From: Tolypeutes matacus | Taxonomy: Eukaryota; Chordata; Mammalia; Cingulata; Chlamyphoridae | NCBI GenBank assembly: GCA_026826555.1 | Contig: JAKSZT010053883.1 | Coordinates: 27,397,225 to 27,461,224, forward strand | DNA: 64,000 nt | Reading direction: 5' to 3' | Shown here: positions 26,961 to 38,759 of the stretch, piece after piece | How the letters are laid out: each line of letters opens with the position of its first letter | Numbering within the stretch: the stretch's first letter is position 1 | Program-made: the position numbers and the translations under genes | The notes under the pieces: generated by a model | What the model saw: the letters and a program-made list of their open reading frames with translations, nothing else | What the model was told of the DNA's origin: nothing | Databases searched by the model: none

Positions 26961-27158
<198 letters not shown>

Positions 27159-27734
27159 CTAAAGGAACGTCCAGGAGCTAGGCCCACTCAGGACAAACTC
27201 TGGGTCTCGGAGTGTTTCTGGCATTGGACCAAGCAGCACGTGCTCCATGTGCTGGGAAGATGCAGAACCTCCCTTGGGCAGCACTTGCCTCTCAACCGAG
27301 ACTCCTGAGCCCAGATCACTGGGCTCATGAGGGAGGTATCTGCCCTCACTTGCTCAGGGCACAGGGACAGCGGGAGCCAAATCTGACCAAGGGTGTGTCT
27401 ACCCTCTCGCAGCCTTTTATGTTTTTATTTTGCCTCCCTATTGACACTCACTTTATCATACAGGAAATATAATTTTTAAGGTGTTTACATTCTTAGATAT
27501 GATTTTTTATCTTGGATTTTATCATCCAGATTCTTTCCAAAGAAATATAATCTATTTTCATGATGAAAGTTATTGAGGAAATAAGATTTGGCATTTAGAA
27601 TTTCTCTATAGGACAGTTTTCGGTGACATGTTAAAATCATTCTATAAAGTGAAATACATTAGATTATGGTTTTTCAGGGTTATATTTAGTTTTTCTTCCT
27701 AATAGTTTTTACTCACAATTCTCTTATAAAAGTC

Positions 27735-27890
27735 TTCAAACACACAGACAAATTGAAAACATTAAATAGTTCACCCATATACCCACAACCGAGATTCTAC
27801 ACTTAACATTTTGCCATATCTGCCTTATCACATATTCATCCATCTTTCCATCCATCAGTTCACCTTAATTTTTTTGATGCATTTTCACAG
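27735..27890 (+). mobile_element. Old L1 3' fragment
   Basis: The order 'agacaaattgaaaacattaa', 'cacccatatacccacaaccg', 'cttatcacatattcatccat' matches an L1M-type 3' region remembered from mammalian genomes. Confidence 0.55.
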
Positions 27891-27894
27891 AATG

Positions 27895-28050
27895 ATCTTT
27901 TAGAATGAAAGCCAGATTATGGCACTGAACTTCTGCAAAGGCTCCCCATTTCATTTAGCATAAAAGTCTAAGTCCTTATAGGGCTGGAAATGACCTGGTT
28001 TGGTCACTTCTCTTACCTCCTCTCCTACCACTCAGACATTCATTCAATAA
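27895..28050 (+). mobile_element. L2 fragment
   Basis: Shows 'gcaaaggctccccatttcat' and then 'gctggaaatgacctggtttg', worn versions of the L2 middle landmarks in order. Confidence 0.65.
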
Positions 28051-28149
28051 GCATATCATTCTATTCCAGTGTGAGAGGCAAGGTGTAGAGTACAGCCATC
28101 ACCCCAAGGACACATGCTTTCTGAAGAAGAGATTTTAAACATAGGGAGG

Positions 28150-28365
28150 ATTCTGTTTCAACTCACATTTACCAAGCACCTACCTGAGTCAGACACTGTG
28201 CTGACCAATTTCCCATCCATTATCTCATTTAATCCCCCCAGTAGTCCAGTGAGGTAGGGGTTGCCATCCCCTCATATAGATGAGAAGACAGAGGTGGAAA
28301 AGGGACTGTGACTTTCCCCATGTCAGCCTACTGGAGAGCGGCAGAACCAGGAGTCTGCGGTGCAG
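28150..28365 (-). mobile_element. MIR SINE
   Basis: Reverse MIR from 'accaagcacctacctgagtc' to 'gcctactggagagcggcaga'. Confidence 0.8.
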
Positions 28366-28934
28366 ACCAGGGGTTTCCCGAAGTGAAACCCTCTTCAGGT
28401 GTGCTGGCCACTTCCCAGCCTGGCTCCCTCTTTCTGTTGAGAACAGACAACTGGCCAGCACAAGGAGGGAGAGGAGCAGATTAAAGGATCCTAATCTCTG
28501 CTCCACTGGGGACTCTCAGAGCTTGAGGGGCTGTTGAGTTAGCTGCAGAGAGAAGCGTAGCACACCATGAGAGTCCTCTTTCATGGGGGTAGAGTTGGGA
28601 TAGATCACACAGAGTTAGCTTGGTTCTTGTGACATCCCTGGGATGGGGCCTCTTGGCCCTGAGTCGAATGTTCTGAAGCAAGCACAGATTGAGGAAAGGT
28701 CAATGCTGGCTCCTGACTCAGGAGTAGTGGTGAGCAACGAAGAAGACCAAGACCTCTGCTTTTCCTCTGATGGACCCAATTATGACAACCAAGAAACCCA
28801 ACCATTTTGCATGTATTTCCCTGAAGATATGAGATGAATATTGGTCTAAGGAGATTTGAGGGCTTTGGAGAGAGCCCTAGCACCTCATAGCTGGGACTGC
28901 TTTATAACTTGATGGGAGCTCCCTCAAGCTAGAC

Positions 28935-29095
28935 TGGCCCAAAGACTTGGGTACAAGCCCTGGCTCCACCATTAATTTGCTGTAGGACCTTGGGTAAGTG
29001 GTTGAGCCTTTCTGGGCTTTTTAACCTCAGTGTTAAATGAGATAGTTGGGTTGTATGAGCCCCAAATCTTTTATCAGCTCTGATGTTCTAAGGTT
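28935..29095 (+). mobile_element. MIR SINE
   Basis: Forward MIR: 'caagccctggctccaccatt', 'aggaccttgggtaagtggtt', 'gttaaatgagatagttgggt'. Confidence 0.75.
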
Positions 29096-29539
29096 CTCTC
29101 TTTGACAAAGCACAGTGGGTCATGGGAGGAGACAGAGCTGGGATGCAGGCCTCTTGGGCACACTGAGCTGACTCACTATACAGGTTAGCGAGCTAGGGCA
29201 GGTGAGTGATGGGGGTGCACCAAGTTGGAGGATGGAGGAGTATGTGGTGGGGAGGTCCCAGAGCAGAGGGGCACCCTTCCGGCTCACATTCCATTCTTCT
29301 GTTGGGAGAAATCCCAAGGCCAAGTTTTGTCTGCTAACACCGTGGGTAACACGGGAGCTGTCCCCATAGCGTCTTCTCCAGGTAGCTGTGGGGAAGGTAT
29401 GGGAAGCACCTAGAGCAGAATAGTACCTGGACAAGCCCACTATTACTGAATGGCCATTCCTAACTCAGCATTAAAACCAGAGGGTGTCAGATTAGAGCTA
29501 GCTTGGTTGCGAGGGACTGTGGTGTGGGAGCAGGCTTTG

Positions 29540-29720
29540 GCTGAAATCAAAAGATATGAACTCGATTGCTGGTTCTGCCACCAACCATCTTCGCAATCTT
29601 CTACAAGACAACAAATGGGCCTCAGTTCACCCACCTGTTAAATAGGGGATAATAATACTTTTCTCACTGGACTGTTGTGGGGATTAATTGAAATAACTGA
29701 TGTGAAAGTTCCCATCACAA
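29540..29720 (+). mobile_element. MIR SINE
   Basis: Forward MIR: 'cgattgctggttctgccacc', then 'ggcctcagttcacccacctg' and 'ggactgttgtggggattaat'. Confidence 0.8.
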
Positions 29721-30456
29721 TACTTGAGCACTTAGCAGATGCCCTACATATATGCATTTCCTCCTCTTCCTCAGTCAGACCTGTCTGCCTCTCTGAAGCT
29801 CGGCCACATGCCCTGAGCAGGAACATTTTCCTGCTTTCATGTCAGGCTGATGGTGGTGGGCAAACAAGGAGGAGCCAAATTGGCTCCCAAGAACAAAGAC
29901 CTGACATAATGGAACCGCAGGACAGCCTGATGGTGATCAGCCCATCCCTTGCCTAGACCAGGTCATTAACCTGTCCCTCCTGGGCTCAAAAACGTGGTCA
30001 CATCTACACGGCCCCAATTCTTTGAAACCGTCCATTGTTCAGATAGTGTTGAGCATTCAGGGAGGTCAGCAAAGACTTGTGCTGTCTTTTCCTGAAGTCA
30101 GACTGCCATGGACTTACGTGGCTCTGAGTAAAACTGGTGGGTGGCAGAAATTGGATCGGCACAGAAGCCGGCAGCAAAGTGGAAAGTTCCAAGCTCACAC
30201 ACAAAGCCTCTCTTTCCCCTGTTCCTTAAGGGACTGCTCCTTGTGTACACTTTTCATATGAATTCCCAGTGAGAACTCGGCCAGGCTCTCTAGTTCCCTG
30301 GGTAAGAGAGAGAGGCGGAGGGATTGCTTCTGAAACCAGGGGCGTCGCTGCAGGGTGGTCTGGGGGCCAGGCAGGACTCGGTAGGCCCATCCTCCCCACT
30401 GCCAACCAGGGTACACACGCTGCCCGCCCTCCTGACCATGCACCCCTCTTCACTTA

Positions 30457-30561
<105 letters not shown>

Positions 30562-31129
30562 CTAGGGGAGGAACACAGAATTAGGGAGCAGGCAGTGGCT
30601 GCCAGGAGAGACTTTCCTTCTTTCCCTAATTTAGTTTAATAAGGAAAAAAAAAAAAGACGTCCATAGCCTGAGGTTGGAAAGCATTTTCCTTGTCACGTC
30701 CTGATGCCCAAGAGTCACACCATCCTACAGACTCCCAATCCAGACTGACCATTTCTCTGTCAACTTTGTGAGAGTAAACAATTTCTTCCCAAGTCTCTGG
30801 GGCCCCCTGATTTTTCCGAAGATGTTCATGGCACGTCTGGCCAGTTCCAGGGGCTGTCATGGCAATACCAGGCACATCTGGCGCTGTGAGATGGTTAGAC
30901 TCTTCGTGCTTTAATGCAAAGGCATCCCCATGGGCTTGGTAGCAATTTTTCAAGCCACATGTGGAATCTTAGCTGTCTTGCAGAAGTTTCATCCAGCCTC
31001 TCCTTGGCCTTCTTTTCTCCATCCTTTTTATTATTATTTGTTTTATAAATGAATATTTCAAGAAGGAGAGTGCAGCATGATTCCTTTCTTTTAACTTGCT
31101 TGAGTCCTGCTGTCCACAACTGTTTGCTA

Positions 31130-32030
31130 AGTACTCACCACATGCCAGGGTACGAGGGGATTTCAACAGTGAGCAAGACACAGTCTCTGCCCGCAGTGAG
31201 GAGAAGAGGCTATTCATGATGGTGGCATCTCAGGGAATTCCAAAGGCTATATGACTCCTTCAAGTCAAAGGGGGAGCTTGGAGAGGGAGGGGGGCATTCC
31301 GAGGAGTCAGGAACACAGGGCCTGAGCTGTGTCAGAGATGGAGCATTCCAGAAATGGCAGGCTGTTTAGTGGCTGTCAGTGGCAGGTCTACAATGTCGAC
31401 TGAGTACACCTTCTAGCTGCCAAGACCATGCCTCGCCCCGGAGGACAACATGGCTGGACCTTCAGTGCAAGGAGGTGACTGGGGAAGAGCCAGAGCTTGA
31501 GAAGTTTGCCTGGAGCCAGTTCCAGAGGGTCTCATAACAACCCCCACCCCTCCCTGCTTTAAGGAGTTGGGGTTCATCCTGAGGGAGGAGCAGTAGAAGA
31601 GTTTGGAAAAGTGGGAAGACGTGATGACATAGGTGCTTGAGAAAAAGATGGGTCTGGCTGCTTGTATGGAAACTGACGTGGCAGGAGTGAGGCAAGAGGT
31701 GGTGAGGATGGCCCTGTGGCTTTTGTGGGAGTTTAGGTGAGAGATGGTGGTGTAGCAGTGGAGGCAGAGAACAGGGTCAGATCCTCGTGATATTTAGGGC
31801 TTTGTGACCAGTGGGTATGGGGAGGGTGAAGGTGAGGGAGGGGTCTAGGCTGACTTGCAGGTTTCTGGTGTGGCAGTTGGGTGGGTGGGGGCGGTGCCAT
31901 TCATGGAGATGGGACACACAGAAGATACACGCGCCCACTGCCTCATCTGGGTCTGTTTTTGCCTTTTTCATTTGGTTTCAGTCCATGAGACTCTTCACTC
32001 TCCCAGGGGAGAGGTTGAAGTTACTCCTTT
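31130..32030 (-). mobile_element. Worn L2 fragments
   Basis: The reversed L2 end is recognisable at 31125-31200 ('gctaagtactcaccacatgc'), and reversed L2 body at 31560-31670. Between and after these the match is poor. Confidence 0.45.
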
Positions 32031-32329
32031 GTTTCTTGTCTAGAATCTAAGGAATGTAGAATTTCGGTGGGTATTTTCTCCTTGGTTTGACCGATGTCTT
32101 CTGTAGCTTTCCTCGGTCCACACCAAACAACCTAGCACTCATATCCGTGCGGGCGCCACCCCGAGGTGCCATCGGGCATTTCAGAAGCACACCTCCGACA
32201 CAGGACCCCTCTGCCCCAGGCAGGGCTTCCAGAGGGGAGAGCCTCTGTGTAAGGACCTCTGCGGTGCTTCAGTGTGTCTGCAGAGAGGCCAGAGGAGAGC
32301 AAGCCCCGGCTGAGTTTGGAAGATGAACA

Positions 32330-32710
32330 AAGGGGTAAGGAAGGGAAAGCAATCCAGGCAGAGGGAAGGGCAGGTAACAGGCAGAGGCGTGGAACAGCAC
32401 GGCTTGTCCAGAGACTTCTAATTAATCTGAAGCTGTTTAAGGGAGAGGGAAGTGGGGGGCAGTGAAATGAGAGAAGTAGGGGGAGCCATCAGGGCTGTCT
32501 GCCATGCTAAGGATCTTGGGCTTTGTCCTGAAGACAAGAGGGAGCTATGGAAGAGTTTTAAGCAAAGGTGTAGCATGAATTTTTTGGTGGTGTTGTTTTA
32601 GGAGCAACAGCGTTGAAAGTAGTTTGAAAACCAGAGCAATCAATAGCTGTAGCAACAGTCTAGTGATGGGGATGTGAGCCTGTAGCAGGCAGAGGTTGGG
32701 GTGGATGAGA
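32330..32710 (-). mobile_element. L2 fragment
   Basis: Reversed L2 body with 'ctaaggatcttgggctttgt', 'ggaagagttttaagcaaagg' and 'gtagcaacagtctagtgatg' in order. Confidence 0.7.
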
Positions 32711-32889
32711 GATGAGGGGATGGAATGGAACTGTCAATAGGGACGGGGGCTTCTTTGGTCCTTCCGGTTTTCCCATCCAGCAGGTGTGTTCCCTCTTCCC
32801 AAATGTCACCATCATGGGAACTCTGGTTCAGGCTGGCATCTCTGTCCCATCCCTCACCCTCCCCAGTCCTGTCCTAGAGAATGACATCA

Positions 32890-33300
32890 CTGTTTCCTAG
32901 CCCTTCCCACCTGCATCCTGCACCTTCCCGCTCCACGCCACACACCAGTGTGGCCACCTGAGTTCTTGGGATCCCCACTGGGCCTACCCATCAGTGACTC
33001 TGATTTGTACCAGGCTTCTCCCCCTCCTTGCTCCCCTAGTGAATTTCTTCTCATTCTTGAGTCCCCCCTCCCCTGAGAGCTCCCTGATTACCTTTGACTA
33101 GATGGGTGCCCCCTGCTCAGCACCTTTCTCTCCCCTATGTCTCAGAACTTACCTGCTGAACTGTGATTGCTCCGTCTACCTGTCCCTGCACTATGCCAGG
33201 AGGTCCTGGTGGGCAGAGGTCAGGCCTCTCTGCCTCTGAAACACCAGTGCCTGGCATGTGCCAAGCCCATGCCAAGGGCTCAGAAAATGTTGAATGGGAG
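32890..33300 (+). mobile_element. L2 3' part
   Basis: Ends with 'accagtgcctggcatgtgcc' and 'gctcagaaaatgttgaatgg', the L2 terminal order. Confidence 0.65.
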
Positions 33301-33411
33301 GATGTTTTCCAAGCCCCACCTCTCAAAAGATGCCTTTCTGCACTCTCCAGTCTGGACTGGTTGCTACAATCTCAGATTCCCTCACAGTGGTTATCTAGGG
33401 CTCAGCTAGGG

Positions 33412-33605
33412 CAGGGGTCTAGAGATAGTATTTTTGGCTTTGGGGGCCACACAGTCTCTGTGGCAACTAATCAATTCCACTGTTGTAGTGCAAAAGCAGC
33501 CACAGGCCATATGTGAATGAATGGAGGTAGCTGTGTTCCAATAAAACTTTACAAAAAAAGCAGTGGGCTGGATTTGGTCCACTGGCTGTCGTTTGCCAAC
33601 TCCTG
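33412..33605 (+). mobile_element. hAT-type nonautonomous element, copy 1
   Basis: Begins 'caggggtct', carries 'ttttggctttgggggccaca' and 'gtgttccaataaaactttac', and ends 'gtttgccaactcctg', whose reverse complement resembles the start. The middle is shorter than in full copies of this family. A second copy in the opposite orientation lies at 35435-35644. Confidence 0.75.
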
Positions 33606-33664
33606 GTTAGGAGAATCTTTAAGTCACAATCACAATCTTTGATAATCTCTTGTGAGATTTCTTC

Positions 33665-33905
33665 ACAATAGCTGACACCTTTATGATACCAGGCTCTGTT
33701 CTAAGCTCTTTATACAAGTATCAACTCACGTAAAACTCATAACAACAATAGGGATTATTATTACCTCCATTTCACAAATGAGAAAGCCGAGGCACAGAGA
33801 AGTTAAGCTACTTGCCTAAGACCATACAGCTAAGTGCTAGAGCTGGGAGTCACACCAGGTAATCTGACTCCAAAGGCCGGGCTCTTAGCCACTAGGCTCT
33901 ACTGC
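33665..33905 (-). mobile_element. MIR SINE, nearly full length
   Basis: Reverse MIR with 'tattacctccatttcacaaa', 'gccgaggcacagagaagtta' and 'tagagctgggagtcacacca'; one of the best-kept MIRs here. Confidence 0.85.
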
Positions 33906-34599
33906 CTTACAACGTCCTGGCAAGGTCTCAGATCCATGAAGAAGGGAGCTCGACTTCCCTAAGCACTTTTTCTGGGTCACAGCTGGTGCTCAGCAAACAC
34001 CCTTTATGCATAAAAGAGTGCCAGGCAGGTAGTGCCTTTTGCAGAAGGAGGGGGCCCAGGATCTGTAAAGAGTGAGGGTCCTACTGTGTGTTCTTGCCAT
34101 ATCCATCCCTTCCAGTCAGCCCTGGGGCAGAGGACGCTGGCTCACTGAGCCACCTCCCAAAATGGGAGCGCAGGATTACGAGGCGTGTAATGGGGAAATA
34201 TTACTTTGAAGGCCAGAACCCAGAGCCGCGAAATGGTTCACCTCACTGCTTAGAGCAGCCAACGATGTAAACCACATTTTGAGCATCTGACCCTAATGTA
34301 GGAGCTAATTACACCGAATAGACAGTACACCAGGCATAACATTGCAGCTTTGGTAGAGGTCCCCAGTGCACAATGTACTGATCCTCTCTATTTTCACTCC
34401 TCTGCTTTGGCCTTTGTTTAGAGACAGGAACTTACAATGACTCATTAACGAACATCAGCTCAATCAAGCTCACAAAGTGCCTTTCTGAGGTAGGGGAGAT
34501 GGCAGTACATGAAATAGGCATGATCAAAGAGGCACATTTGTAGACAGCTCAGACGCCCAATTTAAACCCATTAAATGAATGAATAAATGAACCCACCAG

Positions 34600-35110
34600 C
34601 TATACATAATTACTGAGCACCTGCCATGTGCCAAGCACTGAGCTAGCTGCTTCCCATAAGTTATCTCACTTGCCTGACAATTTAGAGCAGAATCTAAATG
34701 CCCAGTGCCTGGAGTAGTCAGTGAGAGCTGAGGGTCACAAAGAAAGGAGAGATTAAAGGAGCTGGCATGGAGCAGAGAGGCTCATGCTGGGCCTTGCAGG
34801 AAGGTGTGAGGTCTCTCCAGGAAGTGCTGTGAGCAGAGCAGGGAAAGCAGAGCAGAGTGGGTGGCGGAGGCAGGGAGGTAGGGGCGTGAACAACAGCCTG
34901 GCAGGGAGCCTAGGCTTAGGGTGGAATTACCCTGGCAGGCCAGGGCAAGCAGTCTGGTCTTTATTGTGAAGATTATGGGAAGTTTGAAGGTTGTGAGTGG
35001 GGAAGAGTAAATAATCAGCATGAAGGATGGACTAGGGGCAGGAGGCCAGTGCAGGTCCAGGAGTGGGATGAGGGCTTGAGGCTGGAGTAGGCACGAGCTG
35101 TTTGTGGCAG
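34600..35110 (-). mobile_element. L2 fragment
   Basis: Starts with the reversed end 'actgagcacctgccatgtgc' and continues into reversed L2 body around 34950-35010. Confidence 0.6.
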
Positions 35111-35434
35111 AGGGTGGGCAGGGGGAGAGCCCTGGAGACCAGGGCCCTTGGAGCACATGGGGATTAGAAGACACCCATTCCAGTTCTTGGAGAAATTCCC
35201 TGCTTCCTGAGCACTCTCCAGGACCAGCCAGCTGCCAGCCTGTGCTCAGGTCTCTGTGAGGCTGCAGAGGACCTAATCACTCTGGGGCATTTTATAGGAA
35301 ACAGAGTCCCAAGAAAACTGAGGCTTATTTTGCCCAATGACGGTCCTTCCACCCAGCCTTCTAACTGGTTCTCGGCCTTTTACCTATCCTTCACTCTGTA
35401 CCAAAAACTCTTAGTTCCTCACTATATCCTAGAG

Positions 35435-35644
35435 CAGGAGTTGATGAACTATGGTCTTTGGGCCAAGTCTGGCCCACGGTCTGTTTTGCCACCAACCTCA
35501 GACCTCTTGAGTTAAGAATAGTAGCTTTTACATTTTTAAAGGGTTGAGGAAGAAAAAAAGAATATGTCACAAAGAGCTTAAGTGGCCCTCAAAGTCTAAA
35601 ATATTTACCATTGAGTTTTTTACATAAAATATTTGCTGACTCCT
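35435..35644 (-). mobile_element. hAT-type nonautonomous element, copy 2
   Basis: Reads 'caggagttgatgaactatgg', then 'ggccaagtctggcccacggt', and ends 'tatttgctgactcct', the reverse of the copy at 33412-33605. Confidence 0.75.
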
Positions 35645-36784
35645 TCCCTGGAGCAATGGTTTTCAAACTGGGGTCCCAGGCACCTCAGGGTTCCATAAAG
35701 ATACTTCAAGGGCCACCAACCAAGATGGAGAAGGAACCAGTGTGGGCAGGGCCCTATTGCAACTGATGAAGTTCCACTTTGATCTAGCTCATACCTTGGG
35801 GTTCAGTGACAGACATGGGTAGTTGTTCCTAACAGAACCCTGACTTTGGAGGGTTGGCAATGTGCCCAGCTAAACTCAGAGTGAAGGTCGTCTGCATGAC
35901 AGAATTCCAGGCAATGAGAGATGGGCCGAGGAGTCCTCGGGTTCGTGTTCCTTTTCCTGGGAGTACAGATGTGAGGACAGGGGTGAAGCAGGCTTCCTGC
36001 GATCGTAAGGATGACAGCCAGATGTAAAGGATGGCAAAAGAGAAAAAGAGAAGGTGCCTGCAACCCTGGGTGGGGGCACCAAACCAACCCTGGACTCTAC
36101 CTCTTGGTGTCTCTACTTCTGTGCCTATGAGATGTGGGGAAAATAAGCCCCGTTTTGTTGAAGCTTCTGGGGAGGAGGTTTCTACAGTTCACAGCCATCT
36201 GGACCTGTCAAAGGCCCCGAGGAAAGGCTTCCTTCACCAAAGAAGTCTGCAACTACCGACCCTTGGGATAAAGTTCAGTGACTTGGCATGGAAATTCTGG
36301 GCCAGGTAGTCTGCCCTGCCCTTTCCCAGCTAGGCAGAGGCCCCTCCACAACATCCTGCTCCAGTTCCTCTTCTGGCTTCCTCCTCGGGGCCCTTCTCTG
36401 AGCTCCAGAGGGCTGAGCTTGGCTCACCCAGTCTTGGTTTACTAATCCTGCTGTCAATTTGACTGTTAGCTCTGTGAAGGGAGGGAACTCTTCCTGTGCA
36501 CAGCTTGAAGGTAATTTCTGCTGGGATCTTGCTGAGGGCCCAGAGCAGGGCTGGAGAATCAGCTCTTGGAGTGGGGAGGAGGGGAGAGGCCAGTGGGAGA
36601 CCATAGACCTAAACCCTCAGGAGTTCAAGGAAAGAAGCTATTACCACCTTCCAACAAGAAGGCTTTTGAGGAAGTTGGGAAAGAACATCCAGGGACAGAG
36701 ATGGAGAACTTCCAGAGGTTCTCCAACTTGGTCATACCTCAGGTTTAATTTTGGTAACCTGAGAATAGCGAAACCCTTTAATTA

Positions 36785-37140
36785 ATTAATTAATTCACCT
36801 ATTCATTCAACAGTTCTTAAGCACTTACCAAGTGCTAGGCTTTGGAGGGGAAATGGCAGCCACCTTCCCAGCCCTTACAGTCTAGTGGAGGAGGCACATG
36901 AATAAGTAGAAAAGATGAGACAGTGTGATAAGTGCTGAAATCAGGGAGGCATGGGGATGGGGTAAATATAAGGGGCACAAAATCCTGCCTGGGGGAACGG
37001 TGCAGGGCTTGTCTTCAGGGTTAGGGAAGGGTGTGCTGCGGCTATTAAAGCCAAAACCAGTCCTAGGTGAAGAGGAATGCCGAGAAATGATGTGAAGTGG
37101 AGACAACTTTAAGGAGGAGAGGATTCAGGTTTTGGACTTG
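36785..37140 (-). mobile_element. L2 3' end
   Basis: Opens with an ATTA run (36777-36793) and 'tattcattcaacagttctta', then 'aagcacttaccaagtgctag' and L2 body. Confidence 0.65.
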
Positions 37141-37859
37141 AAGAAGGCAGGTTAATTAGTGTTCACTGGAGCCTCCCAGCACCAAGAAGCGGGCACTGGG
37201 ACACACCAGGGAGACCTCTCTGATTGCCAGCATCTCACACAGGGCCTGGCACAGAGAGGGTGTGAGCGAATGTTTGCTGAGTGAATAAATGAGTGAGCAA
37301 TTGGACCAATAAATGCACTCCTGACATTTGCACTAGCCAGTGTTCACTTGCTGGAAGAGTTATTCCTCAGCGCAAGTCTACAAAGGCAAGAGTGATACTG
37401 ATAATCTCCAAGGGTTGAATAATCAAAACGCTGCTGCTTTGACTTTGAAGTTCATGAAATGAGCTTTTCTTGTCCTCTTTCTTCTAGGCTCCCTCCCTTT
37501 CCCGTCTCATCCTAGTTTCTCTCTCTCTCTGCTTTTCCTTCCTTTCTAGCAAAGTGTATTATTGTCCCTGATATGTCCCTGATCATATCCAGCGAGGCTC
37601 ATATGCAGATCGGACCATATGTCTTGAGCTCATACTGAGACGCTGTTGAAGAAGGGCAGATGTGTGTAGGCAGGGGGCACGGTGCTGGTCTGGGCGTCAG
37701 TCTTGACCACGGAAATTTCACGAGCCACATCTTTGGTGAGGTTGGGCTGAAAGGTCCTAAGAAGAGAAGGCCCTGGGGCGACTGCCTGAACCTCCAGTCC
37801 AACATGAGCAGAGGTAGAGCTGGGAAGCTGTCTGGTGCAGAGAGGTGGCCGCCTCCACC

Positions 37860-38310
37860 CATTGTGAACATGTTCAAACATTCGCTGAGCTCTTCCTCTG
37901 CTGAGCATTGTGCTCATTGTGGAGGAGACAAACAAAAGGCCGGCTCTGCTTTCAGGGCACTCCTGGATTATGGAGGAAAGAGATTCTCTACACCGTACAA
38001 CATGATACACACACAAACAAAATAAACTGATAAAGTGCTAAAAACGAGGAAGGAGCAATACCTGGTGGAGTTAGGAAGGCTTCTCAGAAGAGGGAGTCTT
38101 TGGACTGTATCTCAAAGGGACATAGAAATGTGCCTGGAGGAGAAGGGAAGGTACCCTGCACCAGCATGTGCACGGGTCGTAAAGGGCCAGGTATGTCCAT
38201 GAACCAGGAGATCAGTGAAGCTGGGGAAGCATGGGGGGTGGACTCTGTATGCCTCGCTGGGGAGTTTGTTCTTTATCATGTACGCTCGTCAGTTAGAGGC
38301 ACCAAAGGCT
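37860..38310 (-). mobile_element. L2 fragment
   Basis: Reversed L2: 'tggaggagacaaacaaaagg', 'ctgataaagtgctaaaaacg', 'ggtggagttaggaaggcttc' appear in order. Confidence 0.6.
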
Positions 38311-38329
38311 CTCTTTAAAAATATAGGTT

Positions 38330-38445
38330 CCAGGGACTCGCTCCGGACCCCCTGAATCAGGTCTTTGGGGAAAGAGTATGAGGATCTGTTTTTAGAGTCT
38401 CCTTAGGCATTTCTGATGATTAACCAAGGTTGGGGAATATTATTT
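38330..38445 (+). mobile_element. MER5A-like fragment
   Basis: Shows 'ccggaccccctgaatcaggt' and 'gcatttctgatgattaacca', the inner part of a MER5A-type element; the ends are lost. Confidence 0.5.
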
Positions 38446-38759
38446 AGGGCAAGCTGACTACAGGTTTTGATATGGCCCAAATGCCCAAGGACCTTCCCAA
38501 TCCAAGTGAGTGTGTAGAGGTTTCAGAAGGAGTAGGCTCTGAAACTTCTTTTCCCTTTGCTCTGAGACTGTCAAGCTTCCAGAAGCATGAATGGGGGCAT
38601 TTTCGTTTGTTTTCTTTCTGGCTTATTGAGGAGAGACAAATCCTTAATCTGCCTCCCCAATTAGATTGTGAGTTCTTATTGTTCCTACAGTATAGAGATG
38701 CAGAGCCTACAGGTGCTCAATTAATGCTGGTATCTTGACATAAGTTCTGGTCATTCTAA

